The notes: generated by a model not told the origin, from the sequence alone. 64,000 bases of DNA from Micrasema longulum (GCA_022494885.1 JAGVSM010003928.1:93501-157500), one strand, 5' to 3'; positions 22,735-32,500 are shown, counted from the stretch's first letter. Numbers and translations are program-made.

Positions 22735-23470
22735 GAAATTGAACATGTTAAATATTTAGGACTAACAAAAGAGAGACAATTGACATGGAAAATTCATATC
22801 AACAATTTAATTAGTAAAGCGGCGACATTATCGAGTCTTTTTTTTAAATCAAAAATTGTGTTACAAAAACGGAAAAAATTCTAATGTATGAAGCCTATGT
22901 AAAAACTAAAATATGTCATATGCAACTGCTATGGGGAACGGGATATTAAAATGACATGAACAGACTACAAAGACTACAAAATAAAATATTATAGTTAGTA
23001 TATTACCTTCCCTATCTAACTGCAACTAGAGAACTTTGTAAACAAACTAAGCAATTAAATATAACTGAACTCTTTAATATAATATTAATGTTAGTATATG
23101 ATCTCTTTTATCTAACAGCTACTAAAGAACTCTTTAAACAAACTAAAAAAGTGAATGTAACTGAACTCTATCAACTGTAATTCTTCTATTTTATCCATAA
23201 ATTAGCCACTAATGTAATTGTACACGAAGAACTAAAACTTGTAAAAAATTGTAGTCAACGTGGACATAATACGAAAATATCATGCACAACTTTCTAAAAC
23301 AAGACAAAGACAGTCGAGACTAATAAACCACCAAGGACTGAAATTAAACAATAAACTACCAGACAAAACTAAACAAAAGACTCAGACAAACTTTTCAAAA
23401 TATGTAAAAAATATTATTTTGAACAAAAAATGTATCTATTATTTTGTTTTAAATAAATGTTATAATCCGT
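22735..23470 (+). pseudogene. Heavily decayed non-LTR RT C-terminus with internal 98-bp duplication
   Basis: 22740-22860 reads EIEHVKYLGLTKERQLTWKI then HINNLISKA. After stops and frameshifts come LMYEAYVKTKICHMQLLWG and repeated YLPYLTATRELCKQTKQLN / FYLTATKELFKQTKKVN. Those last two come from a tandem duplication of about 98 bp (22994 and 23092). The 3' portion, 23280-23500, has an inverted partner at 23635-23885. Confidence 0.72.
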
Positions 23471-23634
23471 AAGGGTTAATAAATAAATTTTCAAATAAAA
23501 AAATTAAAAAAATAAAGCTTTTTAAGCATTTTTGTATTTGGCCTACCAGAGTATTCTGATTATGTCTTACCGCAAATGCAAATTGATAATTTTTGTATGA
23601 TTTAATACTAACATTTTCTTTGAACTCGTATTTT

Positions 23635-23885
23635 ACTATTTTTTTTTTTAAATTTTTAATTTGAAATTTTATTTATTAAACCTTAAGGATTACAAACATT
23701 TAACAAAATGTTTATGTTTTTAAAATTCATATTCTACTGTTAATGATAATATTTTTGACAACTTTTGTAAAGGTTGTCTGTGTCTTTTATTAAGTTTTGT
23801 CTGGTAGTTTATTTTATAATTTTAGTCCCTAGTTTATCAGTCTCAACTATCCTTGTCTCGTTTTAGAAGGTTAAATATGATATAA
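23635..23885 (-). pseudogene. Second copy of the same RT tail, opposite orientation
   Basis: Reverse complement of 23280-23500: GTTTTGTCTGGTAGTTTATT, TTATCAGTCTCAACTATC, TTGTCTCGTTTTAGAAGGTT. With 23280-23500 it forms a tail-to-tail inverted pair separated by about 140 bp. Confidence 0.7.
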
Positions 23886-23933
23886 ATCTGATGTTCTAGT
23901 TAAGTTATTATTATGTTAACTTACATAGCGCCA

Positions 23934-24130
23934 AGAGACATGGCATAATCAAGTACAACAAATTCTTGAAAGTGGTCATGTGAAAAGTCGGAATAATCGA
24001 CGTGCGTGCATGAGAAGATGTATGAATGTGAAGGAAGTAAAGGAAGTGTGCCAGGACAGAGTGGTGTGGCGTTCTATCCTCTCTGCCTACCCCTCCGGGG
24101 AAATGGCGTGATGGTTAGATAGTTAGTTAG
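23934..24130 (+). mobile_element. RTE-like 3' tail with perfect 13-bp target-site duplication
   Basis: Near-identical to 18950-19144. Flanked by TTACATAGCGCCA at 23921-23933 and 24131-24143. The 3' end is GATGGTTAGATAGTTAGTTAG. It is inserted into the 3' UTR of a CR1/L2-type relic (24131-24300 continues the TTTTCGTAATATAATACGC motif). A clean 5'-truncated target-primed insertion. Confidence 0.92.
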
Positions 24131-24300
24131 TTACATAGCGCCATTTTCGTAATATAATACGCTTATAGGGCGCTTAACAAAGTAATTATATAATGAAGTA
24201 AATTTAATATCAACTTTGTAAAATTATAAATTATGAATAACAATTAACTTTCTTATCACATGCTACGGGTTTATTCAAATGATTAAGAGATCAAGTGAGT
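24131..24300 (-). repeat. 3' UTR scrap of the CR1/L2-type element
   Basis: Matches 17163-17485 and 46903-47060: GCGCCATTTTCGTAATATAA, CACATGCTACGGGTTTATTC, AAATGATTAAGAGA. Serves as insertion target for 23934-24130. Confidence 0.75.
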
Positions 24301-25639
24301 GTCCATATTGACATAATATTTTTTCAAGTTAAATTTATTCGTGTATAATTATTATAGTGATCAAAAATGCTACTTATAAGTAGCAAAAAATATTTCTTTT
24401 TTCTCAACAATATTTCATCGACCTTTTTTATTATAAAAATGTTTTAAAAAAGTGTTGTTTCCCTTTTATATAGTATTACAATAAAAAGCATTAACAATAT
24501 TTTATATTGATTTGGTGTATTTAAATATTTATTTCTTCACAATAAATAATATGCTCTATACCCGGAACTAAAGTTCCTGAAATACAAACGAATTTTTAAA
24601 GCTGCTACCATAATTAGGAAACCTGTGGTCCGATAAAGCGCTATTTCCTCTCCGTAAATACATCCTTGCTATTGTAGTACTCAACCTTATTAGAAACCCT
24701 ATTTGGATCATAAATGATTCATGAATTGCTAAGAGCACAAAATTAATTTTACATTTAATGTTCATTCAGATAGTCTTGCAAAATAATTATATAATATTTC
24801 AATAACTCGTAATTCTTCAACTGTGTATTTATTTATTTCAATTTATTTAATGTATTACAAGAATTAATTAAGATTTATTTCAGTTTAAATAAATAAATTA
24901 TAAGTATAATATTATGTTTTTTGTTTTATATCAAATACTCTGAAAAAAAAGACAAGCTCTTGTGTTTGGAAATGGTCTTGTACAGAGTTATCATCAATAC
25001 GAGTATGATTCGAATTTATATAATTTAAATAGTTATTTAATAATATTAAATACCTTTAATATAGTAAGGTTGTTTTTTTGCATTGATGTTTCAATTATTT
25101 GTAGATCTATTAATAAACAAATATAAACTGAAATTTCGTTTTAGTGATAAAATCTGTTTGTTGTCGTTTTTTTTTTTTTATTTTGTTTTCAAGCTTTTTG
25201 GTTAAATAAAAACAATCTTCGGCCAGTGGTCGATCACTGTAATTTTAACTGGTCCATAACTTAAAACAGGTGTCTGATCACTGTGTTTTTTATATAGTTT
25301 TCTTTATAGTTTTTTTAGAAGTTTTCTTTATAGTTTTTTTAGATGAGTCCAATAAAGTACAGATATTAAAAAAAAATGCTTTCTTTATTCAAATAATATT
25401 TTAACTTAATTATAAAATTTTCATTCAGTTGAAGTAGCCCGCTTATGAATTGGAAAAAAATCTAAAGTATCCAATCACTTTATCGTTTACCCTATAAAGA
25501 ACTTTCAATAAAATAAAAAAATTATTTAAAATCCCACACAAAAAGTCACTTTCTGTGGCTTTATGGGATTTTAGTTATTTGTAAAAAAACAATTGAAATT
25601 TTTAAACCCTAGAGTGTAACTACCTTTATTATTAATATT
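24301..25639. other. No recognised feature
   Basis: Very AT-rich; a 25-bp local duplication (TTTTCTTTATAGTTTTTTTAG) near 25297-25345. No supported gene. Confidence 0.45.
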
Positions 25640-25985
25640 GACAGGGTTACAAATGATGAAATCAGGCAAGAGTTTAAAATTGAGTCAGGTATAATTGATA
25701 AGATTAAGAAAAAGTCTCTGAGATGGTTTGGTCACGTAAAACGAATGGACGACAAAAAAATGGTAGAACAAGTATATATGGTGAAAATGAACGGTAACGT
25801 GAGACGAGGACGACCAAGGAATACGTGGCATGATTAGATAAACCAAAATCTTAAATCTGGTCATGTTAAAAGCAGACAGAACTGAAGGGCATTTATGACA
25901 AGATCTATGAATGTGGAAGAAGCTAGGAATGTATGCCAGGATAGACGCGTGTGGCGGTCCATTCTTTGTAGTTGTAGTAGTAGAA
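25640..25985 (+). pseudogene. RTE-like RT tail, (GTA)n subfamily, with 3' deletion
   Basis: RVTNDEIRQEFKIESGIIDK, KSLRWFGHVKRMDDKKMVEQ, RRGRPRNTWHD, a stop (TGATTAGATAA), then VKSRQN and a second stop, ending CQDRRVWRSIL. The terminal SAYPYGEMA codons and stop seen at 20430-20453 are deleted, so GTCCATTCT runs straight into GTAGTTGTAGTAGTAG. Stops and the deletion show it is dead. Confidence 0.85.
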
Positions 25986-25989
25986 GAAA

Positions 25990-26500
25990 TAAATAAATAA
26001 AAAAAAAAATTGAAACACTATTTTCGTGGTTATTCATAAATGACATTTTTTCCAAACAATTGTCTAATTCTCTCCCATCAAACATTAAACCTGCATTTTT
26101 CTCGTCTAATAATTTAGGAACATTGTTAAAAAATTACAAAGACAAAGTGCATAAATATAATAAATCTAGGATATACCAATTCCATTATAATGATTGCAAT
26201 TTAATCTACATTGGACAAACTAAAAAATGCTTTAATATTAGAGTAAAAGAACACTTGAGGTGCTGAAATAGTAATAATTTTTCTGAATTCGCAAACCATC
26301 TAATAGAAAATAATTATAACTTTAATAAAGACACTGTAATAAAAGTACTCCATGTTGAAAATAAAATATTAATATTAGAAAACTTAGAATTCTAAGAAAG
26401 TAAAAAAGTGATTCAAAACAAGAAAAAAAATAATTAATAACCAAAGAAACAATATTTCTTTTAGTCCTCTCCTGTAAAGCTTCGAAAATATTGATATAAA
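25990..26500 (+). pseudogene. Penelope-like retroelement fragment with GIY-YIG endonuclease
   Basis: A frame from 26035 reads KQLSNSLPSNIKPAFFSSNN, LKNYKDKVHKYNKS, then RIYQFHYNDCNLIYIGQTKK and FNIRVKEHLRC. A stop interrupts it and it continues NNFSEFANHLIENN...ILENLEF. Known: Penelope-like elements join an RT to a C-terminal GIY-YIG nuclease of the form SGIYK..C..C...YIGQT.R....R.KEH...HL......LE. Here YIG, the catalytic Arg (IRVKEH) and a Glu (LENLE) are kept, GIY is RIY, and the frame has stops. The RT is missing, so this is a truncated dead copy abutting the RTE tail. Confidence 0.88.
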
Positions 26501-27139
26501 ATTACCACTCTTGTGAGAAAAAAAAATACTTGATTTATTGGCTCCACGTGTAGTGTTTAGTAAACGTGATAAAAAAAAATAGGAAAGAATTCATTAGTTA
26601 CGTAAACCTTGACGAAAAAACTTGTTTGCCTTGAAACCGGCAGCTGGAAAAAAATAATGGTTGAACACAAAGTTGTTTTATTTATTTTATTACATAAAAA
26701 ATAGTTCGAATAAAAAAAGCAAATCTATGGACTTCAAGTATTCATTTTATCTTAAAAAAAAAAAAATATCACGTTTTTATGGCGATTTTGTAGTATTTTA
26801 TTCCCGTTTATCAAATAGCTTATTGCGATAATTTCTACATTTTTAACTTCAAAACGGCAGAAAGTGCTTATTCTCCGAGGTACAGCTATGTTCCCAAAGA
26901 GTTCAATGTGTAATGCTAAGTATGACTGAATAAACAATTTCATTATAATTAATAAGGTTTTTTCCTTAGCTTTTCCATATTCAGAACTACATATCTTCTC
27001 TACCTAACAAAACGTTAAGTGTGATTATCAGAACCTTTTGATTGGAAATAACACGGAAACGATAATTTATTCGTTTTTTTAGTTTGATAGGGGTCTAACC
27101 CCTGGGAACAATAATTCAAGTGAAGATAGCAATGATCTG
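26501..27139. repeat. AT-rich DNA with one dispersed repeat (26795-26905)
   Basis: 26795-26905 (GCTTATTGCGATAATTTCTA, TTTTTAACTTCAAAACGGCAG, GAGGTACAG) is the reverse complement of 32795-32945. The family is unknown. Nothing else supported. Confidence 0.55.
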
Positions 27140-27605
27140 TTTCAGAACAATGACAAAGCTCTAAGTCGCCTTTCCGAAAACAAACTGTTAATTCTACTAA
27201 ATAAATCGTGGTGTTCTTAAAAGCTCATTATTCGTATTTTGTTTTTAGTCTTCGGTTAAAAACATCAAAACAATTATTAAAATACCTTATTCAATTCTTA
27301 ATCGAAATGCAAATTTATAAAAAACATTCAAGTTGAAAAATATTCTCCGTAGAATTTTATTTAAATTTATTATAAAAAGAAATGACGAGTGATACCTAAT
27401 TTGAAAAACCAGTGACCGGTTTGTCTGCCTCGTAGTGTAGTACAGCGCGTTTGCCTGCCATGCAAGAGGTCTCGGGATCTATTCCCGATACGGTTGTCAA
27501 TGTAGTCCCGGGACTGGCACCTGAAGCGTAAGACAGATCATTTCATCTTCTGAAGAAGGTGCAGCACATTATAAACCTAACACTCCTAATGAAAAACTAG
27601 AAGAT
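27140..27605 (+). mobile_element. Composite SINE-type element with tRNA-like promoter region
   Basis: Colinear with 55375-55820 (minus): ATGACAAAGCTCTAAGTCGC, GACGAGTGATACC, CCAGTGACCGGTTTGTCTGCC, then a tRNA-like section CAGCGCGTTTGCCTGCCATG with box-B-like GGGATCTATTCCC. Body CTGGCACCTGAAGCGTAAGAC follows. The tRNA-like section resembles tRNA-Gly in the 3' half. The upstream half of about 240 bp is shared only by these two copies. Confidence 0.75.
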
Positions 27606-27634
27606 GCTTCTATAAAAAATATGCTCTTGGCATT

Positions 27635-27917
27635 GCAGTGGTGTAGTCGGGCCGGAGCTCATCGGAGCGGCGCTCCGGCACTTTTTATCTGAGCGGAGCA
27701 GCGCTCCAGCTCTGGCCAGGTACAAATAAAACGTTTCAAAAAAATATCTACTTAAGTCTCTTCAAACGATTCAAAATAATAACAAACGTATATATTGCTG
27801 ATAACCGGCAAAAGTTTAAACATGTGTCCTCCCTCTCCCCCTCCCACTTCTATCCCACTTCACCATAGTGGTAGCGGTGCGCTCCGGTACTTTTTTTTAT
27901 TTAGGACTACACCACTG
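27635..27917. mobile_element. hAT-type MITE with 13-bp TIR and 8-bp target duplication
   Basis: Begins CAGTGGTGTAGTC and ends GACTACACCACTG (exact inverted repeats). Flanks TTGGCATT (27626-27633) and TTGGCAAT (27918-27925) form an 8-bp duplication with one mismatch. Sub-terminal GGAGCGGCGCTCCGG is itself palindromic, and GCGCTCCGGTACTTTT near the right end mirrors CGGCACTTTT near the left. CAG-starting TIRs and 8-bp duplications are hAT hallmarks. No transposase. Confidence 0.9.
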
Positions 27918-27964
27918 TTGGCAATACAACATGAGATGGCTTCGAACAAAGGTGAGCTGTTAAT

Positions 27965-28085
27965 TAAATCGATAAAAACAATGGCGAGTAATACTTTTAT
28001 CCACAAATTTGCAATAACCAGTGATCAGTTTCATCACTTTCGCAACATCTTCGAGACAAGTCTCGAAATTGTTGCGAAAAAACAG
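27965..28085 (+). repeat. GTGACCGGTTTCATCGC family copy ending in a 20-bp hairpin
   Basis: ACCAGTGATCAGTTTCATCAC then TTTCGCAACATCTTCGAGAC, two bases (AA), and GTCTCGAAATTGTTGCGAAA, which pairs 18 of 20 with the preceding arm. Confidence 0.7.
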
Positions 28086-28089
28086 GCAT

Positions 28090-28991
28090 ACAAGTATGTT
28101 AATTATAAAATTAATTGCAAGCATTATAAATTTAGTACTTCCATTATAAAAGTTTTATATGAATTAAAATTAAAATTATTTCCGTTCATATTGTATTTTA
28201 TAACATTATGTACCTAGATGTTTTAAACCTTTGACTGCATTTCTTTAGCTTATTTAAAAATAATATAAAAAAAATAAAAAAACAGAATAAAGAAATTATA
28301 TATTTATATATTTTACCTCTAAACACAGTTCTATATTTTATTACTTTACATTGTATTTTTTAAAATTTATGTTATTAATACACTCATCTTTTTATTTTTA
28401 TACCAACTATACTTCTTAACACTGTTCCTATCTTTTATTTCTTTATATTGTATTTTTTAAAAAATAAAAAACATGTTGTTTACATACTCGTCTTATTTTT
28501 TTTATACCAACTTTACTTCTAAACACTGTTGCTTTATATTGTATTTTCTAAATTTAATGTTGTTTATTTACTTATATTTTATAAAACTTTTATGTATGTA
28601 AAAGCCTTATGGGCGTGAAAAATTCATTTAAAAAATTTTATAACAGTAATTGAATTGATTTATTTCTTCTTGAAGGACCTTTTTAAGTGGACCGTTTTAA
28701 GTGTTGTGAAAAAGACAAATATTTATTTATAAAAACAGTTTTTTGTTAGTTGATAACAATTATTAAATAAGAAAAAGACACGTAGTAATAGAATGGGGTT
28801 TGAACTTAAGACCTCTGATTTAAAATCCGTAACACTACCGTGAAACTACAACCTGTCTCATCTTGTTAACACCGCGTAATTATTAGATTTATATAAAATC
28901 AAACATTTGTTAGAGAAAATAGCGAAATTCCACTCACCAAATGTGTTTCTGAGGATATGGCGCCGGTCCTTACTGATTGAGATGGCGGTTA
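28090..28991. other. No recognised gene
   Basis: AT-rich, with three loose repeats of TTTTTATACCAACT(A/T)TACTTCT...CACTGTT between 28300 and 28540 (unit about 115 bp). Confidence 0.5.
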
Positions 28992-29289
28992 CCGGAAATT
29001 TGTTCGCCAACAGTTGTTCGCAAGACATTTGTTCCCGGGCTTTTCTTCGCCGAGACAATATACCGCCAGAGACTTGTTCGCCACAGCACTTCTTGGCCGA
29101 ACATTTATTCGCAATGACATTTGTACGTTAAACATTTAAAGGCAAATGCACTTGTTCGTGAAAAATTCATCAACAGATTATATTTAACCAAAAACGGAAG
29201 ATTCAAGTTTTGCTTAAATAATTCGTACAAAACGCATTCAAGTAAAAAGGTACAAATCATGAAAGGGTAGGTAAGTCAAAAACTTTGGC

Positions 29290-29370
29290 TGAAAAGATAA
29301 AACGACTTATCGGTAGGTACACCACTACGCAGACTACTCAAAGGGGTAAGCAGAGAGGATATAACGCCAT
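29290..29370 (-). repeat. RTE-like 3'-terminal scrap inside the foldback core
   Basis: On the minus strand, GGCGTTATATCCTCTCTGCT then TACCCC matches the GTGGCGTTCTATCCTCTCTG tail of the 18.8-kb family; a similar scrap lies near 29480-29510. Confidence 0.45.
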
Positions 29371-29574
29371 TCTTCAACAATTTACAAACTTTTTTTTTAC
29401 ACACAAATTTATTTCGCGCGCCGGTTTCTTGGCAGATAATTTATTTTCAAAAATATTTTATGCCGAGTTTGATGTTTCTTAAAAAGGTAAACAGAGTGGA
29501 TAGAAAGTCAAACTTCTTCGTTTTTAGGGAAACGTTTATTTTCGTAAATAAATATTTGCGATCTCTCAGGCAAA

Positions 29575-29866
29575 TGTGTGGTAAAACTTTGCCCGATAAA
29601 TGCACAAATGTTGAGATCCGTACATTATGTAGGGCTGAGATAAGCAATTTTGTCAAAATCTAGAAAGGAGCTCTGAGTTGGTTTAGACATGTGGAGCAGA
29701 AAGAACGGCATAAAATATTAACGATGCGAAAGTTGATAGATACAGAAATAGAGGAAGGCCGAGAAAGACATGGCATGACCAAATCCAACATATACTTAAA
29801 GATTGACACAAGTCGGAAAAATCGGCGCGCGTGCATGAGAAGATGTACATGTAGAGGATTGCGATT
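29575..29866 (+). pseudogene. RTE-like RT tail captured in the foldback core
   Basis: Reads VEIRTLCRAEISNFVKI, a stop, GALSWFRHVEQ, then in a shifted frame GRPRKTWHDQIQHILKD and later KNRRACMRRC. This matches the tail order of the 18848 and 20202 copies but is more diverged and frameshifted. Confidence 0.75.
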
Positions 29867-30189
29867 AAATGTTTAACGAACAAATGTCATTGCAAATAAA
29901 TGTTCGGCGAAGAAGTGCTGTGGCGAACAAGTTGCTGGCGGTGAATTGTCTCTGCGAAGAAAAGCCCGGGAACAAATTTCTTGCGAACAACTGTTGGCGA
30001 ACAAATTTCCGGACACGGACGCTGGTACAGCTATTGTTGGTGGACTGGAGATCTGTTCCTCGCTGACACAGTTATTTGTCGGTGAGCTGGCGCACGGCGG
30101 TCTGTTCGACGCTAGCACAGTTTTGATAGGCTGGCTGTCAAGGTGACGCTAAAACCGTTGTCTTTGAGATTGTCATCTTACCGACGATG

Positions 30190-30440
30190 GCACAACAATT
30201 GAACATTATGCAGAAAACAGCCAGTCCACAATTTAAAAAAATGAGGTATTGGTGTTATCGGCTGCAGTAAGGTCAATTCAATGTCCTGCTTTTTTTAGCC
30301 AGATTGTTTTCGTACGAAAATCTGTAATAATCACCCTCTGAAAATAGGTCAATCACAAAAACGGCATTTCTCAATTTGCAGAAAACACCCACAGCACTAG
30401 AAAAATCTTACAGTTCTCTAAAAATCATTAAAACTGGTCT
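30190..30440 (-). mobile_element. Partial copy of the 8.7-kb MITE family
   Basis: GAACATTATGCAGAAAACAG...CCAGTCCACAATTT at the left, then AAAACGGCATTTCTCAATTT, GCAGAAAACACCCACAGCAC, TAGAAAAATCTTACAG; matches 9000-9229 in reverse. The other terminal repeat is absent. Confidence 0.75.
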
Positions 30441-31514
30441 AATTTTCCTAAGGTAGCGAATACTTGTATTTGCGATTGCATTTAAACTTTAGGTTTCCGA
30501 ATTAATGAGTGCCAGACGTTATCCGGATAAAATTGAGGCAATGGCAAAAAGAACCGCAAGATTTACTAAATGATCACCAAAATCAGTTTCCTATAAAGGG
30601 TTAACAAAGGCCCTTATAGCCGATCAACCATTAATTAAGACTATGAGAACAGATTTATTAAGGCCGCTTATTATTGGGATCAAATTTAACAGTATGTCCC
30701 AGTTGACTACAGATGTTTTTATTTTAAATCTCAGATTCCTCGCTACTAAAATTTAATTGTTTACTAACTGAACTTGTTGTGTTGATATTAAATATATATT
30801 CGTATTTATATAACTGAGAGCCGATTTAATAAGGCCAAAAGGACGGCTTACTAAATGAGGCCCGAAGCGCCAAACGTACAATCATGTAAAAGTCGGCTAC
30901 AGCTAACTGTTATTTTTTTAAATAAATTATTCCATTATCTTTTATTTTAATCGCTTATATACAAATCTTTTTACAAAGATATAAAATATTGCTGTAAATT
31001 TTGAGCTATTTTTTGTAGCATCGAAACCCGAATTTTATTACCCGAAGTTTATTTTATTATGATTACATATTTAAATAAAAACAGTGTGTTAAAAATATTA
31101 CATTTATTAAACAGATATAAGATTTTTTATAATTAGTGTTATTTAAACATTTTTTTATTTACACTTACAATTAGAACATCAGTATTTAAAAAAACTTACA
31201 TACCTAAAAATATACCTTATTAATTATTTGTATACAAATACATATTTATAATGGGCTATTTTTTTTGTGATAGATCTTTCGGTTAGTAATGATGTCTCTT
31301 CCCAAACTAATGACAAAATGTTTTTTTGTTGTACATTTATGCTATGTAACAATGCCCAAATTAAGGAACTCCATTTACTCGTACAACCAATGACGCATAA
31401 TTAAATCACGGGAGATAAACAGACAGAGTTATAATATGAGAAGGTTTGTTTTTTTGCCACTTTTTTCCGAACTGTCTAATTTTTTCATACCATATTTAGA
31501 ACGACGAAGCATTA
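30441..31514. other. No recognised feature
   Basis: Weak repeats of GATTTA(T/A)TAAGGCC (30650, 30833) and (G)ATTTACTAAATGA (30561, 30845-30860 region). No gene supported. Confidence 0.4.
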
Positions 31515-31600
31515 GCGGAAGCGGCGCGGGCGCTCACTATGGACACAACACTTAGTTGTTTACCATATGTTTGTGTTTACCGCGCCCGCGCCGCATCCGC
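31515..31600. repeat. GC-rich inverted repeat
   Basis: GCGGAAGCGGCGCGGGCGC at 31515-31533 pairs with GCGCCCGCGCCGCATCCGC at 31582-31600 (one mismatch) around a loop of about 50 bp. CACTATGG occurs inside the left side and again just after the right arm. The GC content is extreme for this window. Possibly terminal repeats of a tiny MITE. Confidence 0.6.
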
Positions 31601-31740
31601 ATACACCCGCCACTATGGCCAAGCACTAAATGTACCCTACTTCAAGAGTCAAAATAAAATAAATAAATATGTAGGGCGTAGAATCTTAGTTGTAACAACG
31701 ATTAACATACTCGTATAAATCCGAAATAAAAAATTATGTA

Positions 31741-32006
31741 TTAGAGACTTGAAATATTCTCGCTGTTTTCGACGTCTTTCGGCTTCAATTCGTACGGCAC
31801 CCGATTCTCTTGATTTTTGTTATTCTTAAAGCTTTTAAACGTTGCAGAACTGTTGTGTGATCAACTTCTAATAATACTGCAGGTTATTTTGCGTCTGACA
31901 TGGATCTTTACGGAGTAATGCTTCTAATACTTTGCCTTCAAAAATTTTCGGTGCGCCAAAGCGTTCTTTACCTTCAACATCAAAATCATTAAACAGGATG
32001 TTCTTT
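31741..32006 (-). pseudogene. Mariner transposase relic, N-terminal HTH region (part 2)
   Basis: Minus strand: LKNILFNDFDVEGKERFGAP, KIFEGKVLEALLRKDPCQTQ, then after a frameshift VDHTTVLQRLKALRITKI and after another VPYELKPKDVE. Known: mariner transposases read DFDVEDK.RSG.P..FED.EL..LL.ED..QTQ..LA..L...........L...G.....WVP.ELKP.D. The WVPYELKP block is clear (W eroded). The catalytic D,D34D domain is absent after about 31741, so it is 3'-truncated and dead. Confidence 0.88.
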
Positions 32007-32346
32007 AAACCCTGTCACATCCGAAACCGCGATGATCAGTATGAGCAAGAAGACATATTGGCACATTTAAATAATTTTTTAGAACGACTGAAATCTTAAA
32101 AAATAAAATATAGAAAAAAAACAAATGGTTGCTTACTTCTGCAGGGGTGAACCGAGGAGGGGGGAGGGGGGAGTCCGAAACACATGGCCGCACCCCCCTT
32201 GCTACTCCCCTGCAGAAGTAAGCAACCATTTGTTTTTTTCTGTATTTATTTTTTTAAGATTTTAGTCGTTCTAAAAAAATATTTTAATGTGCCAATATAT
32301 CTTCTTTCTCATACTGGTCATCGTGGTTTCAAATGTGACCGGATTT
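32007..32346. mobile_element. Palindromic foldback element inserted in the mariner relic
   Basis: Arms 32007-32147 and 32206-32346 are reverse complements along about 140 bp with scattered mismatches (AGTATGAGCAAGAAGACATA versus AGTATGAGAAAGAAGATATA; TGGTTGCTTACTTCTGCAGG is identical). The 58-bp G/C-run loop (GGAGGGGGGAGGGGGGAGTC) separates them. A 74-codon minus frame across the palindrome is an artefact. Target duplication unresolved. Confidence 0.85.
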
Positions 32347-32500
32347 AGTGAACACGCATCAAAAATCATATCTTCATATTATTTCTGACAGAACATGGTT
32401 GTCGTAAGTCTCCACACAAATTTAATGTGTTTTAGCTGCAATTATTAAAAAACAAAGTAATGCAGTAAAATTCCCTGCAAATAGTATTGACATAAATATA
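32347..32500 (-). pseudogene. Mariner transposase relic (part 1, upstream of the foldback)
   Basis: Minus strand around 32440-32365 reads AAKTH, a stop, ICVETYDNHVLSEII, a stop, RYDF, matching the mariner AAETHR.L.E.YG..ALSE..C..WF block that directly precedes the part at 31741-32006. Two stops and eroded ends. Confidence 0.7.

Larger units (their letters stand above)
28992..30012. mobile_element. 1-kb foldback element with 146-bp inverted repeats rich in TTGTTCGC
   Basis: Left arm 28992-29137 and right arm 29867-30012 are reverse complements at roughly 92% identity (CCGGAAATTTGTTCGCCAAC, TGTTCCCGGGCTTTTCTTCG, GCCACAGCACTTCTT, CAATGACATTTGT). Each arm contains several TTGTTCGC-type subrepeats about 20 bp apart. 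The 729-bp core holds RTE-like retroelement debris, not a transposase. Coding-looking frames in the arms are not supported. Confidence 0.85.

Noticed and set aside
29873..30146. Overlapping frames on both strands rich in NNSPPATCSP-like sequence
   Set aside because: They translate the TTGTTCGC repeats of the foldback arm in several frames; repeat artefact.
32005..32229. 74-codon minus-strand frame
   Set aside because: Runs across the palindromic foldback and its polyG loop; no conservation.
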